64,000 nucleotides of DNA from Ardenticatenales bacterium. Lineage in GTDB: Bacteria; Chloroflexota; Anaerolineae; Promineifilales; Promineifilaceae. Location of the stretch: positions 992,001 to 1,056,000 of the forward strand of contig JACKBL010000002.1 of NCBI GenBank assembly GCA_020634515.1, read 5' to 3'. The notes beneath the pieces were generated by a model. That model saw only the letters and a list, made by a program, of their open reading frames with translations, had not been told where the DNA came from and made no database searches. Below are positions 19,501 through 26,920 of the stretch, piece by piece (within the stretch, counting starts at the first letter, position 1; each line of letters starts with the position of its first letter). A program made the translations under genes and the position numbers.

Positions 19501-20280
19501 CGTCGCGCCGCCGCCGTTGAACAGGCCGCCGCCCTCGAAGCCGGCCACGTTGGCGTCAAAGGTGGCGTCCGTGATGGTCACGGTCCCGGATGTGTTGTAA
19601 ACGCCGCCGCCGGAGCCTTGTTCCGCCAGGTTGTGGGCGATGGTGCTGTTGCTGATGATCAGCGTGCCGTTGTCATTGTAGATGCCGCCCCCCTGTCCGC
19701 CCTGGATGTCGGGCGGGTTGTTGTACTGGGCGGCGGTGTTGTAGGTGATGGCGCTGTCCAGGAGGGTGGCGGTTCCGTACAGGTTGTAGAGGCCGCCGCC
19801 GCGGTTGGCCGTGCCCCCGCCGGCGTTGTTGAAGGTGATGGTGACGTTTTGCAGGGTGAGTGTGCCGGCATTAAACACCCCGGCGGCAATCGGCGCATAC
19901 CCATCCCGAATCGTCAGGTCGTTGATCGTCACCACGCGCCCCGCCTCAATTTTGAACACGCGCACGATGCTGCCGCCACTCACGGCCACGTCCGGCGCGG
20001 TGGAGCCGTCAATGGTCACGTTCTTGCTCACGGCCAGATGGTTGGTATGCAAAAAGATGGTCGTGGGCGTGGCGAAGCCGAAATCAATCAGGCCATCGGC
20101 GCATACGTCCACCAGCGCCTGGCGCAGCGTGCCCGCGCCGCTATCCGCCGCGTTGGTGACGGTGACCACGGGGGCGCAGCCGCCGGCGGCACGGGCCGGG
20201 TGGGTGAAGTGAATCGTCGCCGCCAGCAGCAGCGCGGCGGTGATGAGGGGGAGCAAACTCTTCCACTTGGGCGCGGACAT
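13507..20280 (-). CDS. Double-length beta-helix/DUF11/LamG surface protein, a fusion of two paralogous units (unit B1+B2)
   Basis: 2257 residues from ATG 20280 (upstream AAGGACGG); the frame to 20364 adds 28 residues lacking signal-peptide character. Residues ~10-35 are a signal peptide (LLPLITAALLLAAT). The first ~1130 residues are a complete unit: CSLREA-like start, beta-helix, anchor-Q, two DUF11, split DUF11 with LamG insert, C-terminal domain ending LWRGYFFAPPAA. A hairpin repeat (16848-16881) is then read through as NPVFSKKPGFYDG, after which a second complete unit starts at CSPAIVITSAADSG, without any signal peptide. The second unit ends with a further copy of the repeat (QKPGFLEKPGFSSE, 13518-13550). 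So this appears to be two genes fused in frame by a mobile palindrome. No frameshift is seen along 6.8 kb, suggesting it is expressed. Confidence 0.85.
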   Translation of the reverse strand: MSAPKWKSLLPLITAALLLAATIHFTHPARAAGGCAPVVTVTNAADSGAGTLRQALVDVCADGLIDFGFATPTTIFLHTNHLAVSKNVTIDGSTAPDVAVSGGSIVRVFKIEAGRVVTINDLTIRDGYAPIAAGVFNAGTLTLQNVTITFNNAGGGTANRGGGLYNLYGTATLLDSAITYNTAAQYNNPPDIQGGQGGGIYNDNGTLIISNSTIAHNLAEQGSGGGVYNTSGTVTITDATFDANVAGFEGGGLFNGGGATVRDTVFSNNEGWKKGGGILQSAGALHIHSSTFSGNTGNPAAGGDQGAGLYVRVGQVTMNNSTVTNGQSVDRAGGVYLESGSFTYENSIIAGNSGGNNINCYGPVTTGGHNLVVTNTGCPVDEETDIGVGNGVVFTTVLSETLADNGGPTRTHALLPYSPAINAGNPATCEPTDQRGLPRPQSFVCDMGALEAESAIDLTLGFAPLPPYVPADAPLTYALAITNAGPLPATNVLVTDTLPTQVTFISADAGLGACQNAGNVVTCTLPFIPASTVAHIDIVVMPPDGPATIGNQAIAFAENPEAYLPDNEAGVDTTVCYCTDLEITQTVYPPAPYHGDIVTFTVTVVNTTTDEIATRVFITDTFPSNATLITYTSSIGDCQFLGSSFACSWGEMPAGASEQLQVVVLHNPGVGSIENTATIASREIDYNPEDNTHSLEVFFTKVSDLQLFKKDNPGLGLLNEPLTYTLLLKNAGPDVGRPVRMINVLPPSFIYVPPFTDEARLRLHLDEPRGATTFKDYSAYDSLFTCAGSSCPTAGGAGRFGAALSFDGNDYVQGPTGTGVNPGAELTVAAWIYSTSTSSDREYVNKGFQGNGYVLGQLSNKIFAGIWDATGTHFSLNSGALPNNQWVHVAFTWKTGGEFVVYVNGNETGSRDAGIYPIGSNSNPIYIGKASWGNYFNGRIDEIHLFRRALSAGEIGLLHGGNYAAECDEANQAITCDLAALNPNQVVPVNITAIPTQLGVFNSRADADQITYDPDYSNNTTYLRTRVVQTDSITLTVRLQYRMQDGEGDINELWLLKDDTFMDDEAATGTWSFIDEPLRLTLQYDPGYNCDAFMVGQIGGTPPYAQGARECQDGSGRTGLWRGYFFAPPAARNRNPVFSKKPGFYDGCSPAIVITSAADSGPDTLRQALLDVCASGLITFDFDQPTTIVLTSGQLVVGQSVTIDGATSPGVTVSGNHQQRVFKIQAGRAVTMRNLTIRDGYAAIGGGVVNAGILTLNHVILAGNAAAGSGNNRGGAIFNDAGGNLTLHESTVSNNTALELYIYPNHYEGRGGGIYNNGGVVILNQSVLAHNAAQLGFGGGAYNLSGLLQLNDTLVQDNLAESEGGGIYSDGAAVIARSTIAGNQALKNGGGILLSSGSLWLHDSTLSGNMGDDNAGGDQGAGLYMRTGSATINNSTITRNVEVSTGGGYYVVAGLLSFGNSIIAGNDAASANDCYGNALSSGHNLTLIGSGCPVNDTDITVSAGIIYSELLSETLADNGGPTPTHALLPYSPAINAADPAACDATDQRGVPRPQSFACDIGAFETETAVELTLGFAALPTYIPADEPLTYTAVISNGGPMDAHNAVFTDTLPANVTFLSANAELGSCSHAANVVTCTLPLIPADTTTTVNIMVMPPDRPAQISNSAVILADDQEAYLPDNSDGVDNTVCYCTDLVISQTSFPDPAYYGNIITFTVTVVNSDTEVTTGVYVTDTFPANTTVLTYTTSQGTCAFLGHDVACQWGSLAGGQSAQMQVVVAPNPGAIDLTNSAVVASFAFDFHPEDNSTDLQTILRPLADLRVTNVANPGVAVRGQPFTATLVIDNAGPQRAEPITMTLPLPPGMVYVPPLSDEARLHYHLDEPAGSTTFADSSSYGTDLTCSGATCPSADVGGQFGAAVKFDGSNDYLQAPSGDALNPGEALTFALWIYAPSPGSDRKFGGKAVSNTGYALGHIQNKLYPEVWDAVGTRYTFQSGFIPANNWTHVAMTWQTNGYLIGYINGIEVNRIPTGAYPIASNDNPFILGRAPWASQFLFNGRLDEAYVFNRVLSQKEILSLAAGGYVADCGVAGQTLTCTMPALDADQSVIVNTVAVPLQLGLFAYDAVVSQEIDDPDLANNVAALRTFVLRQSDIRAIVDVTYIMQDLSGGVNRVWMLQDGTFIDNEISTGVWALLTEPPRLQLDYDDPYQCGALMTGEISGLPPKARGLRVCQDGSGLVGLWRGDFAQAQKPGFLEKPGFSSE
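13518..13550. repeat. Family C hairpin inside 3' end of giant ORF
   Basis: AGAAACCGGGTTTTT, CC, AAAAAACCCGGTTTCT. Encodes the final residues (KPGFLEKPGF) of the giant protein on the minus strand, so it was inserted into or provided its C-terminus. Confidence 0.8.
16848..16881. repeat. Family C hairpin at the junction of the two fused units
   Basis: AGAAACCCGGTTTTTTT (16848-16864), G, AAAAAACCGGGTTTCT (16866-16881): a near-perfect palindrome lying exactly between the C-terminal domain of one unit and the first motif of the next. Confidence 0.85.
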
Positions 20281-20355
20281 GGCATTTACCGTCCTTTTCT
20301 TGGGGGTACTTGATGAAGGTGGTGTTTCAAATGGGTTGCTCGGGCTGCCCGCGCC

Positions 20356-20416
20356 GTAGGACAATTTGCCTAAATTGTCCCTTCATGGCGTAGGACAATT
20401 CGCCGAATTGTCCTAC
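20356..20416. repeat. Two tandem GTAGGACAATT palindromes (family D)
   Basis: GTAGGACAATTTGCC..AAATTGTCC (20356-20380) followed by GTAGGACAATTCG-C-CGAATTGTCCTAC (20390-20416, perfect 13-bp arms). Located in the gap upstream of the double-unit gene; similar GTAG...CTAC palindromes occur at 61713-61848. Confidence 0.7.
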
Positions 20417-20477
20417 AGCAAGCAACAGTCAACTGAAATGAAACACACCCCTTGATTAATCGGCGGGGGGGCCACGC

Positions 20478-20532
20478 CCCCGATGTCGCAGCCGTCTTCC
20501 TGTGGGCGAGATATGCCGCGTTCATCTGCGGC
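20478..20532 (-). pseudogene. Tiny relic of another beta-helix unit (anchor-Q motif)
   Basis: Minus-strand translation gives AADERGISRPQEDGCDIGG, clearly homologous to AADQRGVSRPQSYGCDMGA of unit C. It follows the TAG stop of the neighbouring unit A directly and in the same frame. Only about 18 codons survive, evidence of a further lost copy and of deletion in the array. Confidence 0.75.
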
Positions 20533-23500
20533 CTACTGAAAAAGAACAGACGAGAAATTCGTGTAGTCAAGAGTCAGTAGCGGCGACGAGCCTTCATCAG
20601 GCAGGATAAAATCACCGCGCCAGATGCCCGTCAAGCCGGTGCCGTCCTGGCACTGGCGCACGCCCTGCACGTGGGGCACAAATTCCGGGAATACCTCGCC
20701 CGTCATCAGGGCGTTGCAAGAGTAGCCGGGGTCATAGGTGAGGGTCAGGCGCTTTGGTTGGGTGAGGCTTTGCCATGTGCCTGTGCCGGCATCGTTGTCC
20801 ACAAACGTGCCATCGTTCAATAGCCACACCAGGCCATGCCCAAAGCTGCCGTCCTGCATTGAATAACGCACCTCCATCGTCAGCGTAATCGCCGTGGATG
20901 TGACCACCCTCGTGCGCAGGAACGTCGTATTGTTCTGCAAATTCGGATCGTGCGTCGGCTGCGCCGCGTCCGCGCGGTAGTTAAACCATCCCTCTTGCGT
21001 CGGCACAACGGTGATATTCGTGTACACCGATTCCTGCGGAGCCAGCGCCGCCAGCACGCAGGAGATCGTGGCGCTATTCAGCGCGTCGCACGCCGCCGCA
21101 TACACCCCCAGGTACAGGTCGCGCACCTCACCCGCGCTCAGGGCACGGCGAAAGTAGAGGCCCTCATCCAGTTTGCCGTTGAAATAGTATTGTCCCCAGG
21201 GCGCGCGCCCCCACTCAAAGGGAACGGAATTGCTGCCTACCATGAATGGACCTGCCGGCATACTGCCCACCGGCAGCCCATTGACGTAGATCGTAAACTG
21301 CCCGTTTGTCTGCCACGTCATCGCCAGATGCACCCAGGTGTTGCTGGCAATCGAGCCGCCCTGCAAACTGAACAACTGCCCGGACGTATCCCACACCCGC
21401 GCATAGAGATCGCCGCTTTTGTAACCCAACAGATAGCCGCTGTTTGTGTTGTCCGACTTGCCCCCGATCATTTTCTCCTGGCTCGCATTTGGCGCATACA
21501 TCCAGGCAGCCAGCGTGAAAGCCGCGCCCGGATTCATACCGTTTCCGGTCGGACCGGAGAGGTAATCATTGCTGCCATCAAACTGCAATCCCGCGCCAAA
21601 ACGTCCGCCGATGCCTGCTTGTGGGCAGTTGCCGGCATTGCACGTCATGTCGCTGCCGTAGGTGGAACTGTCATGGAACTGGGTGCTGCCCGGCGGGTCG
21701 TCCAGGTGGAAATGCAGCCGCGCCTGCTTCGTAAACGGCGGCACGTAGGTGAAGCTATCTGGCAGCACGGCCACCATGCGAATGGGGCGACCCACGTCAG
21801 GGCCGTCATTGGACAGCACCAGCGTGTACGTGAGCGGTTCGTTGAGGATCGCCAATCCGGGATTGACCTTTTTCGTCACGCCCAGGTCGGAAACGGGCAC
21901 GACGTCCACACTGCGGGCGATGCTGTTGTCGTCCGGCGTGTAATCAAACTCGTAGCTGTCAATCTGCGCCAGGTTCTCCAGTTCCGTGGTCTCGTTGGCG
22001 AAGACGGCCACGACCACGTCCGCCGACTCGCCCGGCAGCAGCGTGCCCAGGGCGCAGGCGACGCGGTTGCCCAGGAATTCGCATTCGCCCGTGGTGGTCG
22101 TAAACGTGATCAGCACGGCGCTGCTGGGGAAGGTGTCCGTGAGGAAAATGCGCGTGGCGATCTCCGCCGTGGTGCTGTTCACGGCGGTGACGGTGAAGGT
22201 GATGATGTCGCCATGCAGGGGCGCGGTGGGGGTGACGGTTTGCGCCAGGGCCAGATCGGTACAGTGGCAGACCTGGTTTTCGCTGCCGGCATTATTGTCG
22301 GGCAAATAGGCGTCTACGGTGTCCGCGAGGACGATGGCCCGGTTCGTTACCGCGCGCGGTCCGTCGGGCGGCATGACGATGATGTCTACGTTGGTGGTGG
22401 AGAATGCCGGCAGCAGCGGCAAGGTGCAGGTGACGATCACGCCCGCCTGCCCGCACGCGCCCAGGTCGGCGTCGGCGGAGAGAAAGGTGACGTCGGCGGA
22501 GAGGGTGTCCGTGAGGACCACGTTGTGCGCGTCCAGCGGCCCGGCGTTGGTGATCACCAGCGTATAAACCAGCGGCTGGTCAGGCGGCACGTAGCGCGCG
22601 TGGGGCGCGTACCCCAGGATGAGGTCGGCGTCGCTGTCGGCCTCGTAGGCGCCCATGTCGCAGGCGAAGCTTTGCGGGCGGGGGACGCCGCGCTGGTCGT
22701 CCGCCGCGCAGGTGGCGTCGTCCGCGGTGTTGATGGCCGGGCTGTAGGGGAGGAGGGCGTGGGTTTGCGTGCCGCCGCCGTTGTCGTTCAGGGTGGCGGA
22801 GAGGACTTCGGTGAAGACGAGGTCGCTGTCAATGAAGAGGTCGCTGGCCTCGTCCAGGGGGCAGAAGATGCCGCTGACGAGGTTGTGCCCGCCGGTTTCC
22901 AGGGGACCGGCGCAGTCGAAGTCGGCGATGTTGCCGGCAATAATGCTGTTCGTGAAGGTGACGGTGGCCGTGGTGTTGTAGATGCCGGCGCCGGCATTGA
23001 CATTGGTGTTGCGGGTGATGGTGGTGTTGTTGAGGGTGAGAATGCCGGCATACGCATACACCCCCGCCCCGCGATCCCCATTGGCCGCCGGGTTTCCCTG
23101 ATTGCCGGAAATCGTGCTGTTGCGCAGGTCTAGCAGGCCGCCGGCGTGGGAGATACCGCCGCCCTCCATGAGGGCAACGTTGCCGCTGAACGTGCTGCCG
23201 GCAATCGCAGCCGCGCCGCTGTTGAACAGCCCGCCGCCGGAATATCCCGCTTTGTTGCCGCTAAACGTCGCGCCGTCGGCCTGCACCTGCCCGCCGTTAT
23301 TGTACACGCCGCCGCCGCTGCCCAGTTCGGCGATATTGTCCGCGATCACGCTCTGGTTGAGGATGACGGAGCCGGCTTCGTTGAAGATACCTCCGCCCAG
23401 GCCGCCGATGTCCTCCGGGTCGGTGTGGATTTTGGCGGCGATGCTGTTTTGGACGCGGCTGTCGTTGAGGATGAGGGTCCCGTGCAGGTTCATGATGCCG

Positions 23501-23994
23501 CCACCGCGGCTGGTTCCCGTGGCGGCACGGGCGGCGCTGGCGGTGAGGGTGACGTGATTGAGGGTGAGCGTGCCGGCATTCAAGATACCACCCCCGATTG
23601 CCGCCAGACCGTTGCGGATGGTGAGGTTGTTCAGCATCACCGTGGCATTGTCCATCACGCGCAGCACGCGCACCGCATTGCTGCCGCTGACGGTCACGCC
23701 GGGGCTGCCGGTGGCGTCAATCGTCACCGAACGGTCGGCGACGAGATGGCCGGTAGTGAGGCGAATGGTTGCCGGCAGGGCAAAACCAAACGTGATCACG
23801 CCCCCATCGCACACGGTTGCCAGCGCGTGGCGCAGCGTTCGCGGACCGCTGTCGGCGCGGCTGGTGACGACGACGGCGGGTGGGCATCCTTCCGTTTGTG
23901 CGTCGGCGATGGGTGGCGTTTGCGCGCGCAATGCCGGCAGCAGGCAGGCAAACAACAACAGCGCGAAAACGGGCCGAATGCGTGGGCGGGACAT
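20533..23994 (-). CDS. Giant secreted beta-helix / DUF11 / LamG surface protein (unit A)
   Basis: 1153 residues, ATG 23994 with GGAGG 6 bases upstream. Signal peptide MSRPRIRPVFALLLFACLLPALRA. The architecture equals the other units: VVTSRADSGPRTLRHAL entry, beta-helix repeats (GGGIFNEAG, GGGVYNNGG), anchor-Q (LNDNGGGTQTHALL, CDMGAYEAD), DUF11 domains, LamG inserted in the third (QEKMIGGKS, WVHLAMTWQTNG, FYF RRALSAGEV without space), and the Cys-containing terminal domain (YDPGYSCNAL, GVRQCQDGTG, IWRGDF). The last ~20 residues (..TNFSSVLFQ) differ from the other units and abut a relic of another copy. It is the first gene of the array; four 10-bp tandem repeats lie 90 bp upstream. Confidence 0.85.
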   Translation of the reverse strand: MSRPRIRPVFALLLFACLLPALRAQTPPIADAQTEGCPPAVVVTSRADSGPRTLRHALATVCDGGVITFGFALPATIRLTTGHLVADRSVTIDATGSPGVTVSGSNAVRVLRVMDNATVMLNNLTIRNGLAAIGGGILNAGTLTLNHVTLTASAARAATGTSRGGGIMNLHGTLILNDSRVQNSIAAKIHTDPEDIGGLGGGIFNEAGSVILNQSVIADNIAELGSGGGVYNNGGQVQADGATFSGNKAGYSGGGLFNSGAAAIAGSTFSGNVALMEGGGISHAGGLLDLRNSTISGNQGNPAANGDRGAGVYAYAGILTLNNTTITRNTNVNAGAGIYNTTATVTFTNSIIAGNIADFDCAGPLETGGHNLVSGIFCPLDEASDLFIDSDLVFTEVLSATLNDNGGGTQTHALLPYSPAINTADDATCAADDQRGVPRPQSFACDMGAYEADSDADLILGYAPHARYVPPDQPLVYTLVITNAGPLDAHNVVLTDTLSADVTFLSADADLGACGQAGVIVTCTLPLLPAFSTTNVDIIVMPPDGPRAVTNRAIVLADTVDAYLPDNNAGSENQVCHCTDLALAQTVTPTAPLHGDIITFTVTAVNSTTAEIATRIFLTDTFPSSAVLITFTTTTGECEFLGNRVACALGTLLPGESADVVVAVFANETTELENLAQIDSYEFDYTPDDNSIARSVDVVPVSDLGVTKKVNPGLAILNEPLTYTLVLSNDGPDVGRPIRMVAVLPDSFTYVPPFTKQARLHFHLDDPPGSTQFHDSSTYGSDMTCNAGNCPQAGIGGRFGAGLQFDGSNDYLSGPTGNGMNPGAAFTLAAWMYAPNASQEKMIGGKSDNTNSGYLLGYKSGDLYARVWDTSGQLFSLQGGSIASNTWVHLAMTWQTNGQFTIYVNGLPVGSMPAGPFMVGSNSVPFEWGRAPWGQYYFNGKLDEGLYFRRALSAGEVRDLYLGVYAAACDALNSATISCVLAALAPQESVYTNITVVPTQEGWFNYRADAAQPTHDPNLQNNTTFLRTRVVTSTAITLTMEVRYSMQDGSFGHGLVWLLNDGTFVDNDAGTGTWQSLTQPKRLTLTYDPGYSCNALMTGEVFPEFVPHVQGVRQCQDGTGLTGIWRGDFILPDEGSSPLLTLDYTNFSSVLFQ

Positions 23995-24080
23995 AAAGCC
24001 TCCAGTTGCACGTCGTGCGAATCGTCAGAGATGTTTGGCTGACCGGACTAAAAATGTGTGCGGATGGAATCGGTGGGCAG

Positions 24081-24113
24081 ATGTAAGCGGATGTAAGCGG
24101 ATGTAAGCGGATG
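24081..24113. repeat. 10-bp tandem repeat (ATGTAAGCGG)
   Basis: Three perfect ATGTAAGCGG units (24081-24110) plus ATG, preceded by a related ATCGGTGGGCAG. The period equals one helical turn and the array lies 87 bp upstream of unit A, so it may be a regulator-binding array. The rest of 24000-24289 shows no gene. Confidence 0.7.
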
Positions 24114-24289
24114 GTTGCGCTGCCCGGAAAGGGAAGCCCAAAGTTATCGGAAGCGGACGCACGTCATGGCAGACGTGCGAATTGGGGAGGAAATGGTGAA
24201 TTGCAGAAACACACAATTCGCCAATAGCCACTATTGTAATAGACCCGGCCTCATTTGTCACACGTCTTCAGGACGAAGGGGGGATGCGT

Positions 24290-25318
24290 TCAGTTATCCT
24301 CGCCTTTCATGGCGGCCAATACCTGGCGCACGCCGCTCACGTTGCGGTCCAGTTCGATGACGAAATGGTCCGTCAGCTCCACCGTGAAGGATGCAATGCC
24401 CACGATGGCCAGGTAATCGCTGGCATCGCCGGTGACTTCGTAGGCGGCGAAGGTGTCGTAGAGTGGGTAGCCGCTGGCGGTGGCGTAGGCTTGCGCCCAG
24501 GCGCGGGTGGTGGCGGCTTCCTGGCCGTCGCAACTGCCGATGAGGACGCCGGGGAGGGCGCTGTGCAAAAAGATGACGAGATCGGGCTGCTCCAGGGTGA
24601 TGAAGTAGTTGAGGTGTCGGTTTTCGATCTCGGAGAAGGGTTCGCTGCCGCCGCTGACGGGTTGCTGCCGCCAGGTTCCGGTGGGCTGCCAGTTGCAAGG
24701 CCAGTTGCGGTTGAGGTCCACGCCGCGCCCGTTGAGGCGTCCTATGGTGGTGTCCGCGCCGACGTCGGCGGGCGTGAAGCGGCCTGTTTGTCCGGTTACG
24801 GCGAACTGTCCATCGAGGTTTAATGCCGGCACGATCGTCAACCGCACCCCCTCTGGCAATCGCTCTGGCTCGTCGGCAAAATAATCCCACAAACCATACG
24901 CCAGCAGAATCGAATTCCATTCGTAGCCGCCGTGGATGCCGCCCACGATCATCAAATGATGATCACCGCTGCCCATCTGGAACGCCTGGATGGGATAGCC
25001 GTTGCCGGACAGCCCTAAATCACGCACCACGGGGTTGCTCTCCGCCGGTGTTGACGTGGGCGCGGCGGGAGAGGTTGGCGGGAGTGATGTTGGGCCTGGC
25101 GAGGGCGTAGGGCTGGCCGGCGGGCGGGGCAATGTGGCCGCAAGGGGAAGGGGGGTAGGTGTCGCCGTGGGGGGGGATGTCGACAATGCGGCGGCGGTCG
25201 GGATCAGCGTAATCGTTGGCGGAGCAGCAATGGATTGCGGCTGGCAATGAACGAGTACCAGAATGGACACGAAAGCAATGACTATAAGAGAGGGGAAAAA
25301 GGGCTGTCTTTCAGGCAT
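24290..25318 (-). CDS. M14-family zinc carboxypeptidase-like lipoprotein
   Basis: 342 residues. N-terminal hydrophobic segment ending LVLVHC is a plausible lipobox, then a Pro/Thr-rich linker (about 30-95). The peptidase domain shows the zinc motif HGGYE (HxxE), LNRNW with the substrate-binding Asn/Arg, HSALPG with the third zinc His, and FTVELTDH containing the catalytic Glu. So all expected M14 residues are present and the enzyme is probably active outside the cell, perhaps on peptidoglycan peptides or amides; substrate unknown. A paralogue with these residues lost is encoded divergently at 25525. Confidence 0.85.
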   Translation of the reverse strand: MPERQPFFPSLIVIAFVSILVLVHCQPQSIAAPPTITLIPTAAALSTSPPTATPTPLPLAATLPRPPASPTPSPGPTSLPPTSPAAPTSTPAESNPVVRDLGLSGNGYPIQAFQMGSGDHHLMIVGGIHGGYEWNSILLAYGLWDYFADEPERLPEGVRLTIVPALNLDGQFAVTGQTGRFTPADVGADTTIGRLNGRGVDLNRNWPCNWQPTGTWRQQPVSGGSEPFSEIENRHLNYFITLEQPDLVIFLHSALPGVLIGSCDGQEAATTRAWAQAYATASGYPLYDTFAAYEVTGDASDYLAIVGIASFTVELTDHFVIELDRNVSGVRQVLAAMKGEDN

Positions 25319-25330
25319 AATAAGATTGTA

Positions 25331-25464
25331 GGTGACTATTCACGACCACCTTCCCGGAAGCTGTTTTGATGCGCAATGACTTGAATCACGAGACGCTGGG
25401 GGTTGGAAATCGAGCTTCCGGGAAGATCTCTTGGTATACATACCCCTGAGGTTGAACAGTTACC
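25331..25464. repeat. Family B repeat element (134 bp)
   Basis: Outer ends GGTGACTATTCA and TGAACAGTTACC pair imperfectly; inner arms CTTCCCGGAAGCT (25350-25362) and AGCTTCCGGGAAG (25413-25425) are perfect. Lies between the two divergent M14-like genes. Confidence 0.8.
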
Positions 25465-25524
25465 ATTGTAGACGAGTTCTGGCGGACAAACGAACAGTTT
25501 TGCACCTGGTCACGGGAGGTTGAT

Positions 25525-26760
25525 ATGCGGAGAATGATAGTACTGCTTGTTGCGCTGCTCGTGCTTGGCGGATGCGATGGCGTTCCTCCGATTCCTTCGT
25601 CGAATGCTACATCCGCAAGCAGCGATGGTTCTGGGGCATTTCCAGATTTCCCCCCCGAAAAGCGAGAGCCTCAGCTAAAGGGAACGGTGGGTGTGTCATT
25701 GGGAATTCTCTTTGTGTCTATGGACACGAATGGCGAGTTAGAAATCGGTGTGGGCGGCGAGTTGCCTATTCTCCCTACGCCTTTGGGTATGCTCCGCGTG
25801 TTTGCCGAAGGCTCCGTGGAGTTTCCGCGCCAGCAGACATTGACGATTTCGACGGGGGAACAGACATGGTTTTATGACATTCAGGACGAGACGTTTACGG
25901 TAGAGTTGAGGGATGTCGATGCAACCGTGAAGGGAGATGGAAAGGGAAACATTCTTGTTCTGGTGACGGACAATCGCGTGCGAAAAGATGCCGACCCACG
26001 CTTTTATAACGCGGATGTCAATAGCCGGATTACGATGAATGAGGGAGCGAGTTTGCCTGTGGAACAGATCACTATCGGCTACTCGGCGAACGGAACGCCG
26101 ATGACGTTCACTCGTTTGGGCAGTGGGCCGAAGGTTGTTGCGTTAGTTGGGGGTTTTCATGCGGGGTTTGCGCCAGGGACCGTTTCCGTGGCGGAAAAGA
26201 TGATAGACTATTTCTCCGAGCATGGGGAGCAGATACCCGTGAATGTTTCGCTATACGTTTTGCCCCTGGCCAGCCCAGATAGCTTGAATGGGGCCGTGGA
26301 GACGAAAGCGGGGCGGGTAAATGGAAACGGCGTTGACCTCAATCGCAATTGGGATTGCAACTGGTCCAATACAGCGCAATGGCGCAGCGTTCCTGTCAAT
26401 CCTGGCAGCTATGCGTTTTCCGAGCCGGAGACGGTGGCCTTGCGGGATTTTTTCCTGACGCAGCGTCCGGCGGCGGTTGTGTTTTATGAGGCACGCGGTG
26501 AACTGGTGATTCCGGGGGACCGCACTTGTGGTCAACGTAATAGCCAATCGGGTTCCCAAAATCTGGCATCTGTTTACGGTGCCCGCTCTGGCTATGAGTA
26601 TGGGTTCATCAATTACTACCCTATCTCCGGTGATGTGACGGATTGGTTGGATAGGCAAGGTATTCCCGCGATCTCCATTCTGCTTTCTGACTATACGGCG
26701 GTTGATTGGAACAGGAACCTGCAAGGGGTCCAGGACGTATTGGCACAGGTTGCTCGTTGA
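25525..26760 (+). CDS. M14-like lipoprotein lacking zinc ligands (probable pseudoenzyme)
   Basis: 411 residues; start ATG 25525 after CACGGGAGGT. Lipoprotein signal MRRMIVLLVALLVLGGC. Residues ~45-165 form a beta-rich N-terminal region absent from the neighbour. The C-terminal ~240 residues align with the neighbouring M14 protein: GGFHAGFAPG in place of GGIHGGYEWN (zinc Glu replaced by Phe), GVDLNRNWDCNW conserved, VVFYEARGE in place of VIFLHSALPG (His lost), ISILLSDYT in place of FTVELTDHF (catalytic Glu lost). Only the first His and substrate Asn/Arg remain. It is therefore likely a binding protein or decoy, not a peptidase. The reading frame is intact. Confidence 0.85.
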   Translation: MRRMIVLLVALLVLGGCDGVPPIPSSNATSASSDGSGAFPDFPPEKREPQLKGTVGVSLGILFVSMDTNGELEIGVGGELPILPTPLGMLRVFAEGSVEFPRQQTLTISTGEQTWFYDIQDETFTVELRDVDATVKGDGKGNILVLVTDNRVRKDADPRFYNADVNSRITMNEGASLPVEQITIGYSANGTPMTFTRLGSGPKVVALVGGFHAGFAPGTVSVAEKMIDYFSEHGEQIPVNVSLYVLPLASPDSLNGAVETKAGRVNGNGVDLNRNWDCNWSNTAQWRSVPVNPGSYAFSEPETVALRDFFLTQRPAAVVFYEARGELVIPGDRTCGQRNSQSGSQNLASVYGARSGYEYGFINYYPISGDVTDWLDRQGIPAISILLSDYTAVDWNRNLQGVQDVLAQVAR

Positions 26761-26920
26761 TGTCCGCGTGGCCTCGTATGCGGCAACGTCGCGTATGATC
26801 CGCCGAGGTCCGCCAGAACAGGTCAGGCGACGCGCTGGCAGCCCGCGTGCGCGCTCACGTGGATCGGTTAGGGAATGCCGCCGACCTGACAGCGGCATTC
26901 CCGTTTCGGTTTGTGGTGAA

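Noticed and set aside
10179..24042. Long plus-strand ORFs of 250-811 residues opposite the beta-helix genes
   Set aside because: Antisense shadows of GC-rich repetitive coding sequence; low-complexity Gly/Ala/Val/Arg composition and no motifs.
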